The position numbers and the translations under genes are program-made. Shown one piece after another: positions 11,438 to 24,269 of a DNA stretch of 64,000 nt (its first letter is position 1; every line of letters starts with the position of its first letter). Source of the DNA: Choristoneura fumiferana. Its lineage: Eukaryota; Arthropoda; Insecta; Lepidoptera; Tortricidae. Below the pieces are notes generated by a model, which was given only the letters and a program-made list of their open reading frames with translations, did no database searches and was not told the DNA's origin. The stretch lies in contig NC_133472.1 in assembly GCF_025370935.1 (NCBI RefSeq), forward strand, positions 12,922,476 through 12,986,475. The letters run 5' to 3'.

Positions 11438-11818
11438 TATGAGTGTCAAGTTTGTTTATTTAACTATTAACAATGTCTGTGAAGCTATTATATGGATGAA
11501 AAAAGATATTTAATCTCGAAAAAATATCAATGAACTGAGCAGTCTGCGCTCTAGGCCCGCAGCACTCCCGACCTGATCCGCTCCCGTCCAATTGTATTTT
11601 GCGCTTAACGTATCAAAAGTGCACAGCCAGCGCACGGGCTGTTCGCATTTGCCTGCCCAAAAGGGAAGAATAATTTTAAATGTCACGATTATTTTCGCAT
11701 ATTGTGGTTGTTTCGGGTTCCTGTATGATGCGGCCAAATGAAAAACAAATGTTAAAACAACAGTAGTAAGTGGTGCGAACAAAGGAGTGCAGGCAAATAG
11801 GAGCAGCAAGTCATTTTT

Positions 11819-12012
11819 AAGGCCGCCTTACACATGCGCGTTACTAGCATGCTAATAAGCATGTTTATAAACATGCTAGTACCCGAAGTACCAGTATGCC
11901 ACTAAAAAGCATGCTTGATAGCACGTGTCCTATACAGACATGCTAGTAGGTAGCATTAGCTCAATAGTGGCATGCTTTCGTGCTAGTAACTACCATGTGT
12001 AACAGTACCTTT
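11819..12012. mobile_element. Element with repeated GCATGCTAGTA-like units
   Basis: Several direct and inverted copies of ACTAGCATG/CATGCTAGT are packed into 190 bases. The ends read CCTTACACATG and CATGTGTAACAGT, an imperfect inverted repeat. No coding signal. Confidence 0.6.
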
Positions 12013-15000
12013 AGAACATTGTTTAGACACTTTTCCAATTAACTTTAAAAGGTTTGATATGCCTACCAGGATAGTTGTAGTGTAAATATCATTAATACAA
12101 TGTACAAATTTGTCATAAAGTTTACTAAAAAATACTGTTTTTTTTATTTTGGAACACAATGTTCTTACAGGATATCGTGCGATAAGTAGTTAGGACCCTT
12201 GTTTAGCATGTTACAACACAACCATGGATTGCAAGACACGTGACTTGAACTATTCCATATTATAACTTTAACGTTTACTTACATACAACTTGTAACATTT
12301 TATTTATTAAGCAACGGCTTAATCCACCAATTGACCATATTTAAACTGAGATTAAGGTACATTATGAAATGCATAAAATTTCAAAGGTACTCCAAAGCAA
12401 CTTTACGAGCATTAAATTTGATGCCGTTTCGCCTTTCGAGTATAGGGTGGGTATAATATAGATTGACATTCTACCTTTCCTTTAACAAAAGGTCCATGGA
12501 ATAATATCGCACCGTACAAAAAAAGATACCTTATAAAATGTAATAACAAATAATTAGTAATAACTAATGAGATTAAACAGCACTTACATTCACAGTAATT
12601 TCTTATCAAATTTAATCACCTATCAAATCGATAACAGGCAACACAAAAATGTGTTCAATATGAAATAACAAGTTTAACTTTAAACTTTTCCAAGCAACAA
12701 AAGATAATTTAGTTTAACTAGTGCTAAAAATTGTTATAATTAACATAACCACGTTCTATAATCAAAACTGTTTTTAAAATATAGAAACATACATTATCAC
12801 TAAATAAATTAGTGACAGTTGATATTAATACTTGTTCATTTACTGGGTCATACTTAAATCATAAACTCGTAATCATACAGAACACAAACATACTTATGAA
12901 GTACCGTCAGACCGACCGCCCCACAAGCAGCTTGAGTGACCAAGTACCTTGTCGACTACTGCGACAAAATATTCAATCTTTTAAAAAGAAAGAGCGAGTT
13001 TCCAGTGCGGCAAAGGTAGGGTAGTCGTTGATATCCAAGCATCAGTTTACATTTACATGAAAGCGATGAATAACTATATTATAATTTGTTTTTTTTTTTT
13101 ACTTTTCGAAGAACAGACAACAATAAAAATGGAGATTCTTATAAGCAAAAGTCATTCTTTTCCAGCTGAAGATAAACTATTATTTAAGCAATAATAGGTA
13201 TACCCCTCCAAGGGGTTGTCATTGTCGCCCTAAATTCGACTTATTTGTGTCGATGCAATCAAAGGCACCGAAATCAATCGTAGCAAAATACAGTAAACGT
13301 AATCTGATGGTTGTGCCGTAGGACTCTTAACGCCTGCTCTGCATAAAGATATTTATTAATTAATGTACTTCTCACTCAAGCCCAAGTCGGACTGGGTATT
13401 TCACTTAACAAAAGTAAATGATCAAATACATGTTTTAAAGACAAATGAAATAAACGATACAGGATAACAACAATTCAAACTTATTACCTCGTGTTACACA
13501 AAAATAACAGAAGCACGGGTCGACTCGATCAAATGTACCTAAACATAGCAAACTTCTGCTATGCTAGGCTACGCAAAGATTGGCTCACACATTCAACTTG
13601 ATTCAAGTTGTTTATTTGACCAAGTAAATCATTGTTTGAAGAAGCCCTGGCCTGTCACGTTTAAGCTCAAAATAGGTACGCCAATGCTGCGTATTTCCAG
13701 TTTAATTAAGAAATCTATGCCTACGTATTTCTAACGTTAACCACGATGTAATGATAATGAAATGAATCACAAAAAAGTATTAATCAAGAGTTTAGATATT
13801 TCGTGGAATACTTAATTTCACATAAGATAAACCTAAAAAAAAATATAGCCGCAAAACTTATTACAGTGGGGTCAGAGAAAAGTTATATAAAAGTTATAAC
13901 GTATAATCGAATAAATTTTTAACATACCTACATTTTGACTGTTGATTAACAGTCAAATGTAACTATGTAAAAATTTAGTCCCATTTTTATCAGTTTCCTA
14001 CTGCTTATTGTCGTGCAATATGCAGAGCTTGTAATACGGTCCTCTCAAACTCTATTGTCCTGTAGAGCTTTAACTATTTTCTGATATCTATTTTCCTATA
14101 AATTATAAGTTTTATCCTCGTATTTCGCGAACAATTAAATCGATGATTTCCGCTATAATCTAAAGCTTATTTTTATTATGTAAGAGCGTTGAGGGCTTTG
14201 CGAGACGATACGCTCAGGTGCCTGCACCCGTATCTAAACAACACGTATACCTATATAGGTATATTTTATTTTATAAAGGCATCACAAAATAATTACAAGG
14301 TACAAAGTGCAAAAATATGTACCTATTGGAATCACTCAAAAATATTTTACCACGGCCTTATTACGTCGGAATAAGAGTCTGTAGTGGTACATATTTTTTA
14401 AGTGATTCCACGTCACAGTATTAAAAAATTCGGGAACCCTAATGTAAATTATATGAGTACTATTTATTTATGTGATTATTTTTATGGCGCCTTATACAAG
14501 ATGCTTCAAATTGTTCCGGAATATTTCAGCAGGTGGTTGCATTTTCGTTTGACTGTAAATGATTTTGGGGACAGTTTAATTGTTGCTAAATAGATGTTTC
14601 CTTATTGATCGATTTTCAATGAGTGACTACCGCCGTATCAAAGGTATGACTACAACGTGGGCCAAAACTTTCGATAAATAACCTTTTCATCACACTTGCT
14701 CGTTTTTAAACAGTGTCGTAACATGCAGGCTACCCTGGCTGCAACCCCCCAAATGAAACCCTCGACCTTTTGTTCTTGTTAAATGAGTCATTGCGCGTAC
14801 TAATACTGCTGCGCGCGCAGCGCTGCACGACCTGCATACCTCGCGCACGCGCGGCAGGCTCATGCTGCGGAGGGGGAGGCCAGCAGGGTGCTGGCGTTGC
14901 CAAGAGCGCAGCCAGCGGTATCGGCAATTTTTGTAAAAATATTAGTTTTTCTTTTACAAATATACATTTTTACTCGCAAATGTGACGAAAAACACTGTAT

Positions 15001-15432
15001 GTCGCACGGGCGGTACTAAAATTGCGAACATCTACTCCATAAAGCCCCGTCTTCGACTTCGGGCTTCTAATAGACTCTCGTTCGTAATCCCTTATTTACC
15101 GCCCTTAAGAAACAATGTACTATTACAGGGGTTTTCAGACTAACTAACCTAATAATCTCCTGAAATATTCCGGGAGAATATACAGACACCCTGTATAATT
15201 AAGAAACTTAATTTATGATCAATGCCATCATAACAATACACTATCGATAGATTATGGCTGAAAACATCGTTAATGAATAAAGTAATGTTTAAATGTACTC
15301 TAATTTGGCTATAGAGTCAATTATGTACAAAAAGAAGAGGACTCACTGATGGATGCCCACGCTACTACAAAACGAAAAATTCGAAAATAATTTAGCATGC
15401 AAATAGTTGTCGAAAAACAATGAATATAATAT

Positions 15433-18400
15433 TTATGGTTCTGAAATACATTTAATGGACTTCAGTAAACACAAAAAGTTGTTTGTGTAACTGTACACTT
15501 CTTTGCTTACCTTTAAAGCATTTTGCAAAATTTTTTCTACAACATCTCCCTTGTATATTTTTAATAATTCCCATTGCCAGAAAGCAGGCAAATGATTCGG
15601 GTTGAACTTTTTTGAATTACTGTCTTTAAATGCAAAACAAAAGCTATTGTTTGAACAGAACAACGACAACCATATTCCAAGGGGCCCTTTTGTATCTTGC
15701 TTTAACAGTAGCTTGTATGTTATGAGACACGTGTAATGTGGTGGCAGAGCTTCGTTAATGTCCAATAATTCAAATCCGTGAAATTGTAATACCCTTTTAA
15801 AATATAGGAACGGAAACTTTGTTTTCTCGTTAGGGCACTCCAAACAGTGCAATGTTACATAATCAACATTTGATTCAGTCCCGGAATTTGAATTGCCTGT
15901 AATAGTGGGAGGTGAAGGCACAACTGAAACATCATTAGTTTGATTTTCGACCTGTGTTTGGTACACTGATACGCCTGCGTAAACAGCTGTATTGGGGAAG
16001 TGGTAAGGCAAACTAGCATGCCTTTTATTAAATGCCCATATATCTTCCGATTTACTTTGATTATTTAAAGCGCTTTGTGACATCAATTCGGACGGAGGTT
16101 TAACTTTGATGCGAGGCGCAGGTTTTTCAATAACAGGGTCGGGCTGCTTTTCTTTTTCAACGACTGTGGATAATGAGCATGTTGAAGTTATAATTGGCAT
16201 GCACAAATTACTGTTTGTGACTTCTGCATTCTCTGTTCGTCCGTTTTCAGATGTAACCATGGGTACATCACTTGTTTTAATAGTAGTAGGCTTTATTTCG
16301 GGCATGATCTTTTTAGGTAGTTGTTTCGGATTGGCAACAGGAGTTTTATTCAGCAATTTATTTTTAGAGTTTAAATCATCACAGTTATTTGTTAAAATAT
16401 GATCAATTTGGTCTTCGCCATTTAGGAGGTTTGTTTTTAGTGTTGATTTCTCGTTGTCATGGGCTGTGATATTTGCCGGGTCTATGCCATCAGTATTAAT
16501 ATCATCACCATCAATAGCCTGATTACTAACAAACGTAACCTTGTGGAGATCTTTCCAACTGCTATCATCATTCTCTAAATCTTCTCGAGATTTCAATTTT
16601 GTCATTATCCTAACAAAATTTGAGCTTTTCTTTTTATTTGAACGAGTTGTAGGTTGCCACGAAATTTCTAAGTCTTTGTATTCCATATACCTTAGTAAAC
16701 CAGTGCATTCAAAACCTTGCTTGTTTATAACTTTTCTACCTAAGCTTAAAACTTTGTGTTTCAGTGACGATTCAGAAACTGGTGGTTTAGTCTCACTTTT
16801 GGATTGCGCTTTTGTAATGTATTTCTTCTGGCACATGGTTACAATGTTTTGAATGGCTTTGTAATTAGCAATATTTGCCTTCGCTACTTCCTGCTGACTT
16901 AGGTTTGTTGTATTTTCTGTGTCTATCTTTTTTTTCGATGATGCCTCATTTGCACAATTTGTATTCATCACATGCGTATCGTTTTTGGCTCCGCCCACCG
17001 TTATATCATTTGCAGTATCTTCGAGGATGGTAGTTTTCGTCGAACTACCTGAATATAGACGGCGAGTTTTTCTTTTCTTACATTTGACGATTTCTTCTTC
17101 CGAGTCCAAGAATATTCCAGGTCTTTTATCACTCGCGTTTCCATTTTCGCTGGTTGCTTGCCCAGTACTATAATCTTTCTTTACATATAATAAGTGGTAG
17201 TGGCTGTTGCCCCTACTAGTTATAATTTTATCTGTGTTGTATACAACCATGTTAGAGCTACCTGTGCAGTTCTCCTTGTTATCTATTTTATTGAGATGAA
17301 CCGTGCAGTATTTCCGAAAAACTCTTTTATGTTTCTTTAACAGTTTTTTATGCGATTTTACATGTCTTTTTATAGAAGCATACCTTTTGTAACTTTTAGT
17401 GCAAATTTTGCAAAAGTAACATTCATTGTAAGTTCTCTTCCATGTTTCATCGTTGATTATCTCACTATCATCCAAAGCTGCTTGTATATCAGACCCAATA
17501 GGCATCCCGAGTTGAACTGAAGCCACATGCTCAACAGATTTGACAGGTGCCACAGATGAAACTGGTTGAACAGGTGAAATATTTGTAATAGCCAACCCGA
17601 GAGGAACAGGCGAAGTTGGCTTTTCTTCATTCTTATTTATTTCATTGCTGCTTCCAGTTTCAGATTTGAGCTGTGTGCAATTATTCTGAAAACAAAAAAC
17701 ATTGTCTTTTTAAAGCTGCTCACTTTTTTAATTCACACAATAATTAATTAGCAAAAGACGGATTCTTTCGACTGCCATAATTTTATAAGTTACAATGTAT
17801 GTTTGCCATAATTTTTGTTAGTTATAATTTTTTTCCCACTGAAACAAGTACATTTTCAACAAGTTGTGTTGTTAAAGCTCCTTTGATATATCTCAATTGT
17901 CAAATCAATCTCCCTCGTCACGATTGTGAAAAAAGTTAGTTACTAGAAAATAAGTAGTAAATATAATCAATAAACTGTACTGTCTGCCAAAGTTAACGAA
18001 AACTAAAGGACATTTTTTACATTATTAGATATACCTACCTACTCGCGGGCAACAATATTAAATATATTCTGTAAAACATACTTACTTTGATTTTCACCAA
18101 TCTTTCTTTCAATTTTAGCTGTTTCAGTTTATATGTCGTTTTTATTCCATGATAGTCACTTAGGGTGGTTTTGCACTTTTTACAAATTAATTGAGGCAGC
18201 CCATCAAAAGGATCAGTCTGAAAATAATTAACTAATCAACAAAAATGGCAACAATTATAAAACTACGTGCCACCCTCAGAACGCCAAATAATATTTTAAT
18301 ATTAGAATAGCTATATTTAACTTGTGCCATTGTCAATTCCGCACATGAGTTAAGTTTTATTTGGTGTCTCTGGCGTAGTAACGGCCTACATAATAATATC

Positions 18401-19519
18401 TCGTACGGCCTACATAATAGTAAGTAGACGATTTTTGATAGGCCAATATATAAAAAAATACATAGGCAAAACTTTTTTAAATTTTAAGTTTAGAACGTTA
18501 TTAATTAGAAAAAAATAAATTCGAATATTATTTCTCATTATTTATAGTATTTTATGCAACTGTTGTATAAGTGAGATCTTAAAACGCGAGGTGGCGTGAG
18601 TAGCGTTATGAGTCGCAGGCGAATATCGCTATTAAAGACGCCACGAGCGTTTTAACCAAGAGTACCTATACAAAACTTTTTCTACGACTACTTCTAAATC
18701 ATCATCATCATCAGGCTGAAGACTTTATATAACTTATTTACGTGACACTGCTAATTCATTCAACACGATATGAAATATGAATGAAGCGGATTACGTTTCC
18801 CTCCAGTTCCGGGAATGAAATTTGACATAATTATTTTGTCAACATAATAATAGCATGCATGCGTGTAGCGTAAACACAAAAAAGCGTGCATAAATAGTGT
18901 CAGATATTTTTACACGCTTCACTGTGGCAGATATTCATGCAGGTGACTGTACCGTGTATGTTTGTTACTGCTTCACGCTAAAACAGCTGGACGGATTTGG
19001 ATGAAATTTGTTATGTAGTTAGCTGAACATCAAAAATAACACATGATAGGTTACTTTTATCCAGACGTTTCCACGGGATCGGCAAAAAATCACGAAATCT
19101 CAACCGCTGTGTTTAGAGTCATGAAATTTGGCACAGTTGATTAATGCAGCGTCAATAAAAACTACAATGTAATCCAATTCAAACACCGGGTTAACGCGGG
19201 CGAAGCTGCGGGTAAAGTCTAGTTAAAAATATAAACTAGATCCTACCGCAGACTGACTAACAGAGTTATTAGGAAGAGGGGAACACTGGGAGCAGTTTCG
19301 TGTAGATAAGTAATGAAAAGTGTAGAGGTAAGCTAAGAGGTGTGTTCTATACTGAAAAGCCTTTATGATTTAAATAAGTAAAAAAAGTTTACTTACATCA
19401 ATATCAAAGCAATCTTTGATTAACTCTCTGATACTTGGTACAATTTGATAAACTCCATCTTCATCAAGGCACATCCGGCATTTAATAAATAACTTTACAT
19501 CCACTTCAACCATTTCCAT
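15433..19519 (-). CDS. ZAD-domain C2H2 zinc-finger protein (three coding exons)
   Basis: Exons 19519-19397, 18217-18086 and 17685-15433 join in phase 0 to 835 residues plus stop. Exons 1 and 2 encode an insect zinc-finger-associated domain: C14-x2-C17 (KCRMC), then LPQLICKKC giving C53 and C56, the four zinc ligands of a ZAD. ZADs dimerise, and such proteins are usually nuclear DNA-binding regulators. Exon 3 carries one classical finger, C177-x2-C180-x12-H193-x3-H197, within a Lys/Arg-rich stretch, then about 470 residues of polar, probably disordered sequence. The last 150 residues are hydrophobic and look folded (HCLECP, YFKRVLQFHGFELLDINEAL, LPAFWQWELLKIYKGDVVEK); I do not recognise that domain. 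One finger is few for the ZAD class, whose members usually have several. The frame extends upstream of the first in-frame TTG at 17595 to an acceptor (TTTTCAG) at 17686-17688. Targets are unknown. Confidence 0.88.
18878..19222 (+). mobile_element. Helitron-like fragment in a ZAD-gene intron
   Basis: The first part repeats the AAAGCGTGCATAAATA element seen at 3416. It is followed by the lepidopteran Helitron-type stretch AGCTGGACGGATTTGGATGA and a 3' end CGGGCGAAGCTGCGGGTAAAGT followed by CTAG at 19219-19222. Found between ZAD exons 1 and 2. Confidence 0.6.
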
Positions 19520-19528
19520 TGCGAACAC
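19520..19528 (-). other. 5' UTR portion of the first coding exon of the ZAD gene
   Basis: Reading the minus strand, GGATTACAG ends at 19529 and is followed by GTGTTCGCA and the ATG. This looks like a 3' splice site nine bases before the start codon, implying at least one untranslated upstream exon. Confidence 0.5.
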
Positions 19529-19589
19529 CTGTAATCCATCATAAATCTGTTACCTTTCTGTGTTTTAAGCATGTACAGTAGTAACGGAG

Positions 19590-19936
19590 TTAGGCGAGTA
19601 ACACACGGAGCGGTTCGGCGCCGCCTGCCGCGGCGTAGTCGAAACGAGTTCTTTTCAAAAATGGACTCCATAGCGATAGCATCTTAGACTAAATTACAAC
19701 GACCAAAACGAAAAATATATTGGGTTCATCCATTTTAAAGGTTTCGGGAAAGCCACTTGTGTGGAGAACTACTCATCTTCCGTGCGCCGCGGCTCCGCGC
19801 GGATGAGGGTCACCGGTCACCCCATGCCCATGCCCGCTCTCTGCGGATTACCTACATCGTGACAACATTTCAATCTACTCGGCCGCGAGCTGCCACGGCA
19901 GGCGGGGCCGCACCGCCCCATGTGTTCTTCGCCTTA
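19590..19936. mobile_element. MITE with about 45-base GC-rich terminal inverted repeats
   Basis: The left end (TTAGGCGAGTAACACACGGA, then GCGGTTCGGCGCCGCCTGCC) is mirrored at the right by GGCAGGCGGGGCCGC and TGTGTTCTTCGCCTTA. The interior also has a GC-rich inverted section. TTA at both ends suggests a short AT target site. Confidence 0.8.
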
Positions 19937-20129
19937 TACACAGTGTCCCGTAAGTTGCACAAGCAACTTACGGGAAATGTAAAAATAGGAAAACAACCTT
20001 GGTAAAAGTGAGACTAAATAATAAATAAATAAATATCACAGGACAATTCACACCAATTGACCTAGTCCCAAAGTAAGTTTAGCAAAGCTTGTGTTATGGG
20101 TACTAAGCAACTGATAAATATAATAATAA

Positions 20130-20272
20130 AGATAGATACATACATATTAAACACCCATGACCCGAGAACAAACATTCGTATTTTTCATACAAATATCTGC
20201 CCCGACACGGGAATCGAACCCGGGACCTCAAGCTTCGTAGTCAGGTTCTCTAACCACTAGGCCATCTGGTTG
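20130..20272 (-). mobile_element. tRNA-derived SINE, minus orientation
   Basis: On the minus strand it reads GATGGCCTAGTGGTTAGAGA, a Pol III A-box-like start, and GGTTCGATTCCCGTGTCGGG, an intact B-box-like stretch. The body and tail then contain GCAGATATTTGTATGAAAAA and GGGTGTTTAATATGTATG. The opposite-orientation copy is at 21966-22125. Lack of a full cloverleaf and presence of a tail exclude a functional tRNA gene. Confidence 0.85.
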
Positions 20273-21410
20273 TCTGGTTGTCTGGAGACTAGTTTCATTT
20301 AAAGTTTTCTGAATAAAAAAAAATGCCACCCATACTAAATTTTTCAGTTGTGGTGTTCAGAATGTATTATTTTTTAGTTTTGTTTTTTTTTGCAATATAA
20401 TCTTGGATAGTTATGTTACAGAATGTAAAAAAGAAATAAAAAAGTAACTACTGTAGTTTTTTTTAATCCTCTTCTACTTTTATTCAAGCTTTGACCTCTC
20501 CTAATGAAAAAAACTCATAACTGTTGGTTAGCTCAATAGCTTAAAAGCATACTCGTTATGTAGACATTTAAAAATAGGAAATATTGAATCCTAAACATAT
20601 TAATGAAGAAAAAATGCTGAAGAGAGCATAAAGTAGACTTCAAATCACGGTAAGTCAGTACGAATGCATAACTTGAAATGAATAACTTGAGATGCTAGCT
20701 GTATCAGACTGCACAGATTAGAATTCTACTTAAATCAAACAATAAATAAAAAAAATCAAGAAATAGCGCCAAAAATCCGCTATTTTCATTTTTTAAGAAT
20801 TTTATGTACCCAGTGTCACTCGCGTCATCAAGACGAATCCAATGACGTATCATTTATCAAAGTCGGCTAACCCGTTGAGTAGTTACATAGGAATAGACAT
20901 ACATACAGACGCGTCAAACACATAACCCCCCTTGTTTGCAGTCGGGTAATTAGGCAATAAAAATGAATGGAACAAATGCATATAGAAGAAATAACAGTGG
21001 GTTCGTCGTCGCAAGGTGAAGTACGAGGTGAGTGTGACCAGACGCGCGCGCCTCGCCTAGCTTAGGTAACTAAGTTCTGAGTTTTACTTTACTTTACTTT
21101 TCATTTTTTTTTTAATTTAGATGGCTAGACTCACTGTTTTATTCTATAATATTCCACTAATAAATGCGAAAGTTTGCAAGTCTGTTTGTTTGATTGGTAC
21201 CTTTTCATGTCTAAGCCGTTGAACCATATTAGATGAAGTTCAGTTGTTTGATGGGATACTTTTTATCTCGGATAATTGCATATATTTTTTTTACTTTTAT
21301 ATAAACAAGTGGTACAAAAGTGAGTGGAAAATTACAAGCCACTATTGAAAACCCCTTAGGGGTTTATGTAATAGCTGGCGACTCATCACATTTCAATCCG
21401 CATAAAAAAC

Positions 21411-21963
21411 TTAAGCTATAGGTACATAAGACCAAACCTGGTTATCACAAGCCAGGTAGTATTTTTTTAAAGTTCGTTTACACCGTTTGGAGTCAGTGGC
21501 AGCACTTAGAACATTAGAACTTAGAACATCACTTAAAGAAACTTTTGGAAGGGTATTCAGTAATTTAGGGATTAGATAACAGTTTGTTCTCCTTCCATAG
21601 ATATTATTTGAATTAGGCAAATTATATGCTGGCAAGTACTCCAATCGGCGCAGTTTACTTGGACGAGTTTTATGCTCCAAGGTGTTTATCACTTTGCATT
21701 CCTCAGTTAAAACGGATATATTAAAGTTGTTAAAAACATTGATTACTTTACAATGATTAAAAAGGCCACAGTAATCATCTTCATAATGAAGCTTTAGTTG
21801 ATTAGGTACAATTATCTTAAGTAATACAAGCTGCAATTTATATGTATATCCGTTCCAAGTATGTCCTATATGTTCTAGCGTAACTGCTAATACCATAGTC
21901 AATCACAGAGTCTGCTAATGCTAGGTATAGTGTTTGTAATACCTTGTATGGAATTTTATACTT
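21411..21963 (-). pseudogene. Degenerate LINE reverse-transcriptase C-terminal fragment
   Basis: The open frame at 21902-21411 includes DDYCGLFNHCKVINVFNNFN and NLPNSNNIYGRRTNCYLIPK followed by LLNTLP, a pattern typical of the C-terminal end of non-LTR retrotransposon reverse transcriptases. Just upstream in a different frame, ADSVIDYGISSYARTYRTYL continues the same protein family, so there is a frameshift near 21830. No catalytic core is present. Confidence 0.8.
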
Positions 21964-21965
21964 TA

Positions 21966-22125
21966 ATGGACGACCAGATGGCCTAGTGGTTAGAGAACCT
22001 GACTACGAAGCTTGAGGTCCCCGGTTTGATTCCCGTGTCGGGGCAGATATTTGTATGAAAAATACAAATGTTTGTCCTTGGGTCTTGGGTGTTTAATATG
22101 TATTTAAGTATGTATCTATCTAACA
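21966..22125 (+). mobile_element. tRNA-derived SINE, plus orientation
   Basis: GACCAGATGGCCTAGTGGTT and the B-box-like GGTTTGATTCCCGTGTCGGG are followed by the same body as the copy at 20130-20272. The B box has one change relative to that copy. It abuts the 5' side of the LINE fragment. Confidence 0.85.
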
Positions 22126-22275
22126 CAATTGCTTTTTAATGATTATACTTACTAAAAAGTAATTTATAGATATCAAACTGTGAATTCAATCTAAAACTCG
22201 TGCTTCTTTTGTAAATAAGTCATTATTCTATGGGATAAGCGACTTACATAACACAAAATTTTAAGAAATTTGCAT

Positions 22276-22425
22276 TTAACCCGTCGAGCGATTTGGGGGT
22301 GCAAAAAGCGCCTAGCGAAATTTGTCCGGAACTGCGATAGACACACTCACTGAGTGGACCTAGCGCATTTTCGGACAGGTTTCCTTAGGCACACACGTGT
22401 GTTCCTAAATCGCTCGACGAGTTAA
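22276..22425. mobile_element. Hairpin element with TTAACCCGTCGAGCGATTT ends
   Basis: TTAACCCGTCGAGCGATTT at 22276 pairs with AAATCGCTCGACGAGTTAA ending at 22425, with one mismatch. TTAA at both ends is a plausible target site. Confidence 0.8.
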
Positions 22426-22544
22426 TGACTTCAATGAGTTACTGATAAGGAAGCGCTGACAACTGGACTTGTGTTCACTTTCAAGTTTTGTTAAAGGATA
22501 AAAGACAAGTTTTCCTGGTTCTATTTACAGTTTTTTAGGAGCAT

Positions 22545-22668
22545 CTATTGACCCATGAAATGAAAACATAATGATATGCCATCTCCGTGTTTTCGTTCAA
22601 AATAAACAGAGACAGCATAACATTTATCCAATAAATTTAATCAATGGATAGTGAAACAGGGGGTTAAT
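22545..22668. mobile_element. Diverged copy of the CTGTTTCACCATCCATTG MITE family
   Basis: The right part ATTTAATCAATGGATAGTGAAACAG matches the conserved end of the element at 6492, and the interior AACAGAGACAGCATAACATT matches the copy at 49246. The left end is eroded. Confidence 0.55.
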
Positions 22669-23529
22669 ATTTAAAAATACAATCAGTCTCTTATTACTTA
22701 TGACCTTTATGAGGACCACCATGCATGGGCCTCATTATGACAATATAATATGTGAGTTTATCAATATAAATTGACTGTCTTTAGCCTATTGTATTTCGCA
22801 CTTGATGCAAAATAAAATTATTAAGCTAATAAGGCTTAAGTGTAGATTACATCAAACACATTAGGAAGACCAGAATCATGATGGCAGCAATAATATCACC
22901 AAGATCAAAATGTCACAGTAGTAGTTTCAAGTATCGGACAAGTGCATATTCTTCATTATGATATGATATGACTTAAGCAGAGAGCCAGCTAATAGCTACA
23001 TGGATATTTAGAGGTACTATGATTACTAAGTTATATCAGCCGTTGCTGTGATTGCTTCATATTATATAGCTTTACTAAAAATATCATAACAATAATGAAG
23101 CAGGTTATAAAAATATAAGAAAATACACATGTTGGAAATAAGATACAAAGAAACTTAGATTTTGTCTTTAGAATCTATAAAATGTACTTTTCTACAACTA
23201 ATATGAGTTTTTGTCTAAATACATTATTACTTCTAAGAAATGGTCTTTGAATCATAGTTAACTACATAGTTTATCGCATTTAGTGCTATTACAATTAAAT
23301 ACTTACCTTTTAATATTACATATCATTTGAATTCATAAACTTCTTGTAATTCTCGTAGACGTTTGAAACTACGTTTGCATTGAAAATGTATATCAAAACA
23401 GCAAATGACAACAAACACTAGTCTTCAAACTTATCCTCATAATTATAGGTTATAGAGTTCACAGCATAAATATACACCAATTTACCTAACCCTAAAATAT
23501 TGGATATCAAACAGCTAAGCAATACTTAC

Positions 23530-23600
23530 CAGCGTTAATAAATAAATCTTTGTTTTGTTCAACAGTTGAGACAGAGTCTATAAGGTAAGGTACCGTTGTT
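23530..23600 (-). other. Possible untranslated first exon of the ZAD gene
   Basis: On the minus strand, ATTTATTTATTAACGCTG is followed by a consensus donor GTAAGTATT at 23529. Together with the acceptor at 19529 this would make a first exon about 4 kb upstream of the ATG. Its 5' limit is arbitrary here. A second GTAAGTA donor at about 23306 is an alternative. Confidence 0.3.
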
Positions 23601-24269
23601 ACAGTTACGGTTTTTTACATCGTTGGTTTGGTATTGGTTGGTGTTGTTGACGAGTGTCAGCAACGCGCCAAGCACAAACTACTAAGAGATACTGCGCCAA
23701 GGAGTAAGAAAAGGAAATAAAGACGACAACCTCGCAAAAAAGTTGTCACTGTTTTTATTTTTCGCTGGGACGAAAAAAAGTCACTAATCTGATGTCACCG
23801 CCACGCTACTGAGTGAACTGAATGCTACTCAACTCAGCTTTCTTTTCCTGGAAAACGAGGGCAGGGCAGGTAGGATATACGGTACAGGATCGATAAACCC
23901 AGTAATTGACTCTCAAAACAACCCTCGACGTGGCCTGGTCGTGCGTGGTTAAAAACGATTCAAAATTTTAATATAAAACGTGACATCTATTGAGGAGTAG
24001 CTGTATCATTACGTCTACATCTAAACAATGATTCCCCAGCGCCATCTACTGGTTAATCAGGGTACAGACCACCGAAATTTTAATATATTTTAAGAAATGA
24101 AAAAAATATTGAATAGCACTTGCACGCAAGTTCAAAATCTACGAGCTGTTAGTTAGTGGTAGTTAGAAGCAAAAAGCAGTTGATAGCCGAACGCTTTCCC
24201 ACCGTTGGAGAGGTCTTACAGCATCAAGTCAGCTCTGGTTTTTGCAAGCCTGGGTCTCGGTACTGCCCT

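Larger units (their letters stand above)
10532..15432. other. 3' flank of BCS1 and spacer to the ZAD gene
   Basis: The first kilobase presumably includes the BCS1 3' UTR: a GC-rich start (10540-10750), then AT-rich sequence; I see no clear AATAAA to place its end. Two hairpin elements follow (11229-11437 and 11819-12012). From 12013 to about 14980 I see only AT-rich sequence without coding signal. At about 15000-15180 there is a copy of a repeat sharing CTTCGGGCTTCTAATAGACT with about 29755. Confidence 0.65.

Noticed and set aside
20130..22125. tRNA genes suggested by B-box sequence GGTTCGATTCCC.
   Set aside because: No full cloverleaf; long shared tails and multiple copies show these are tRNA-derived SINEs.
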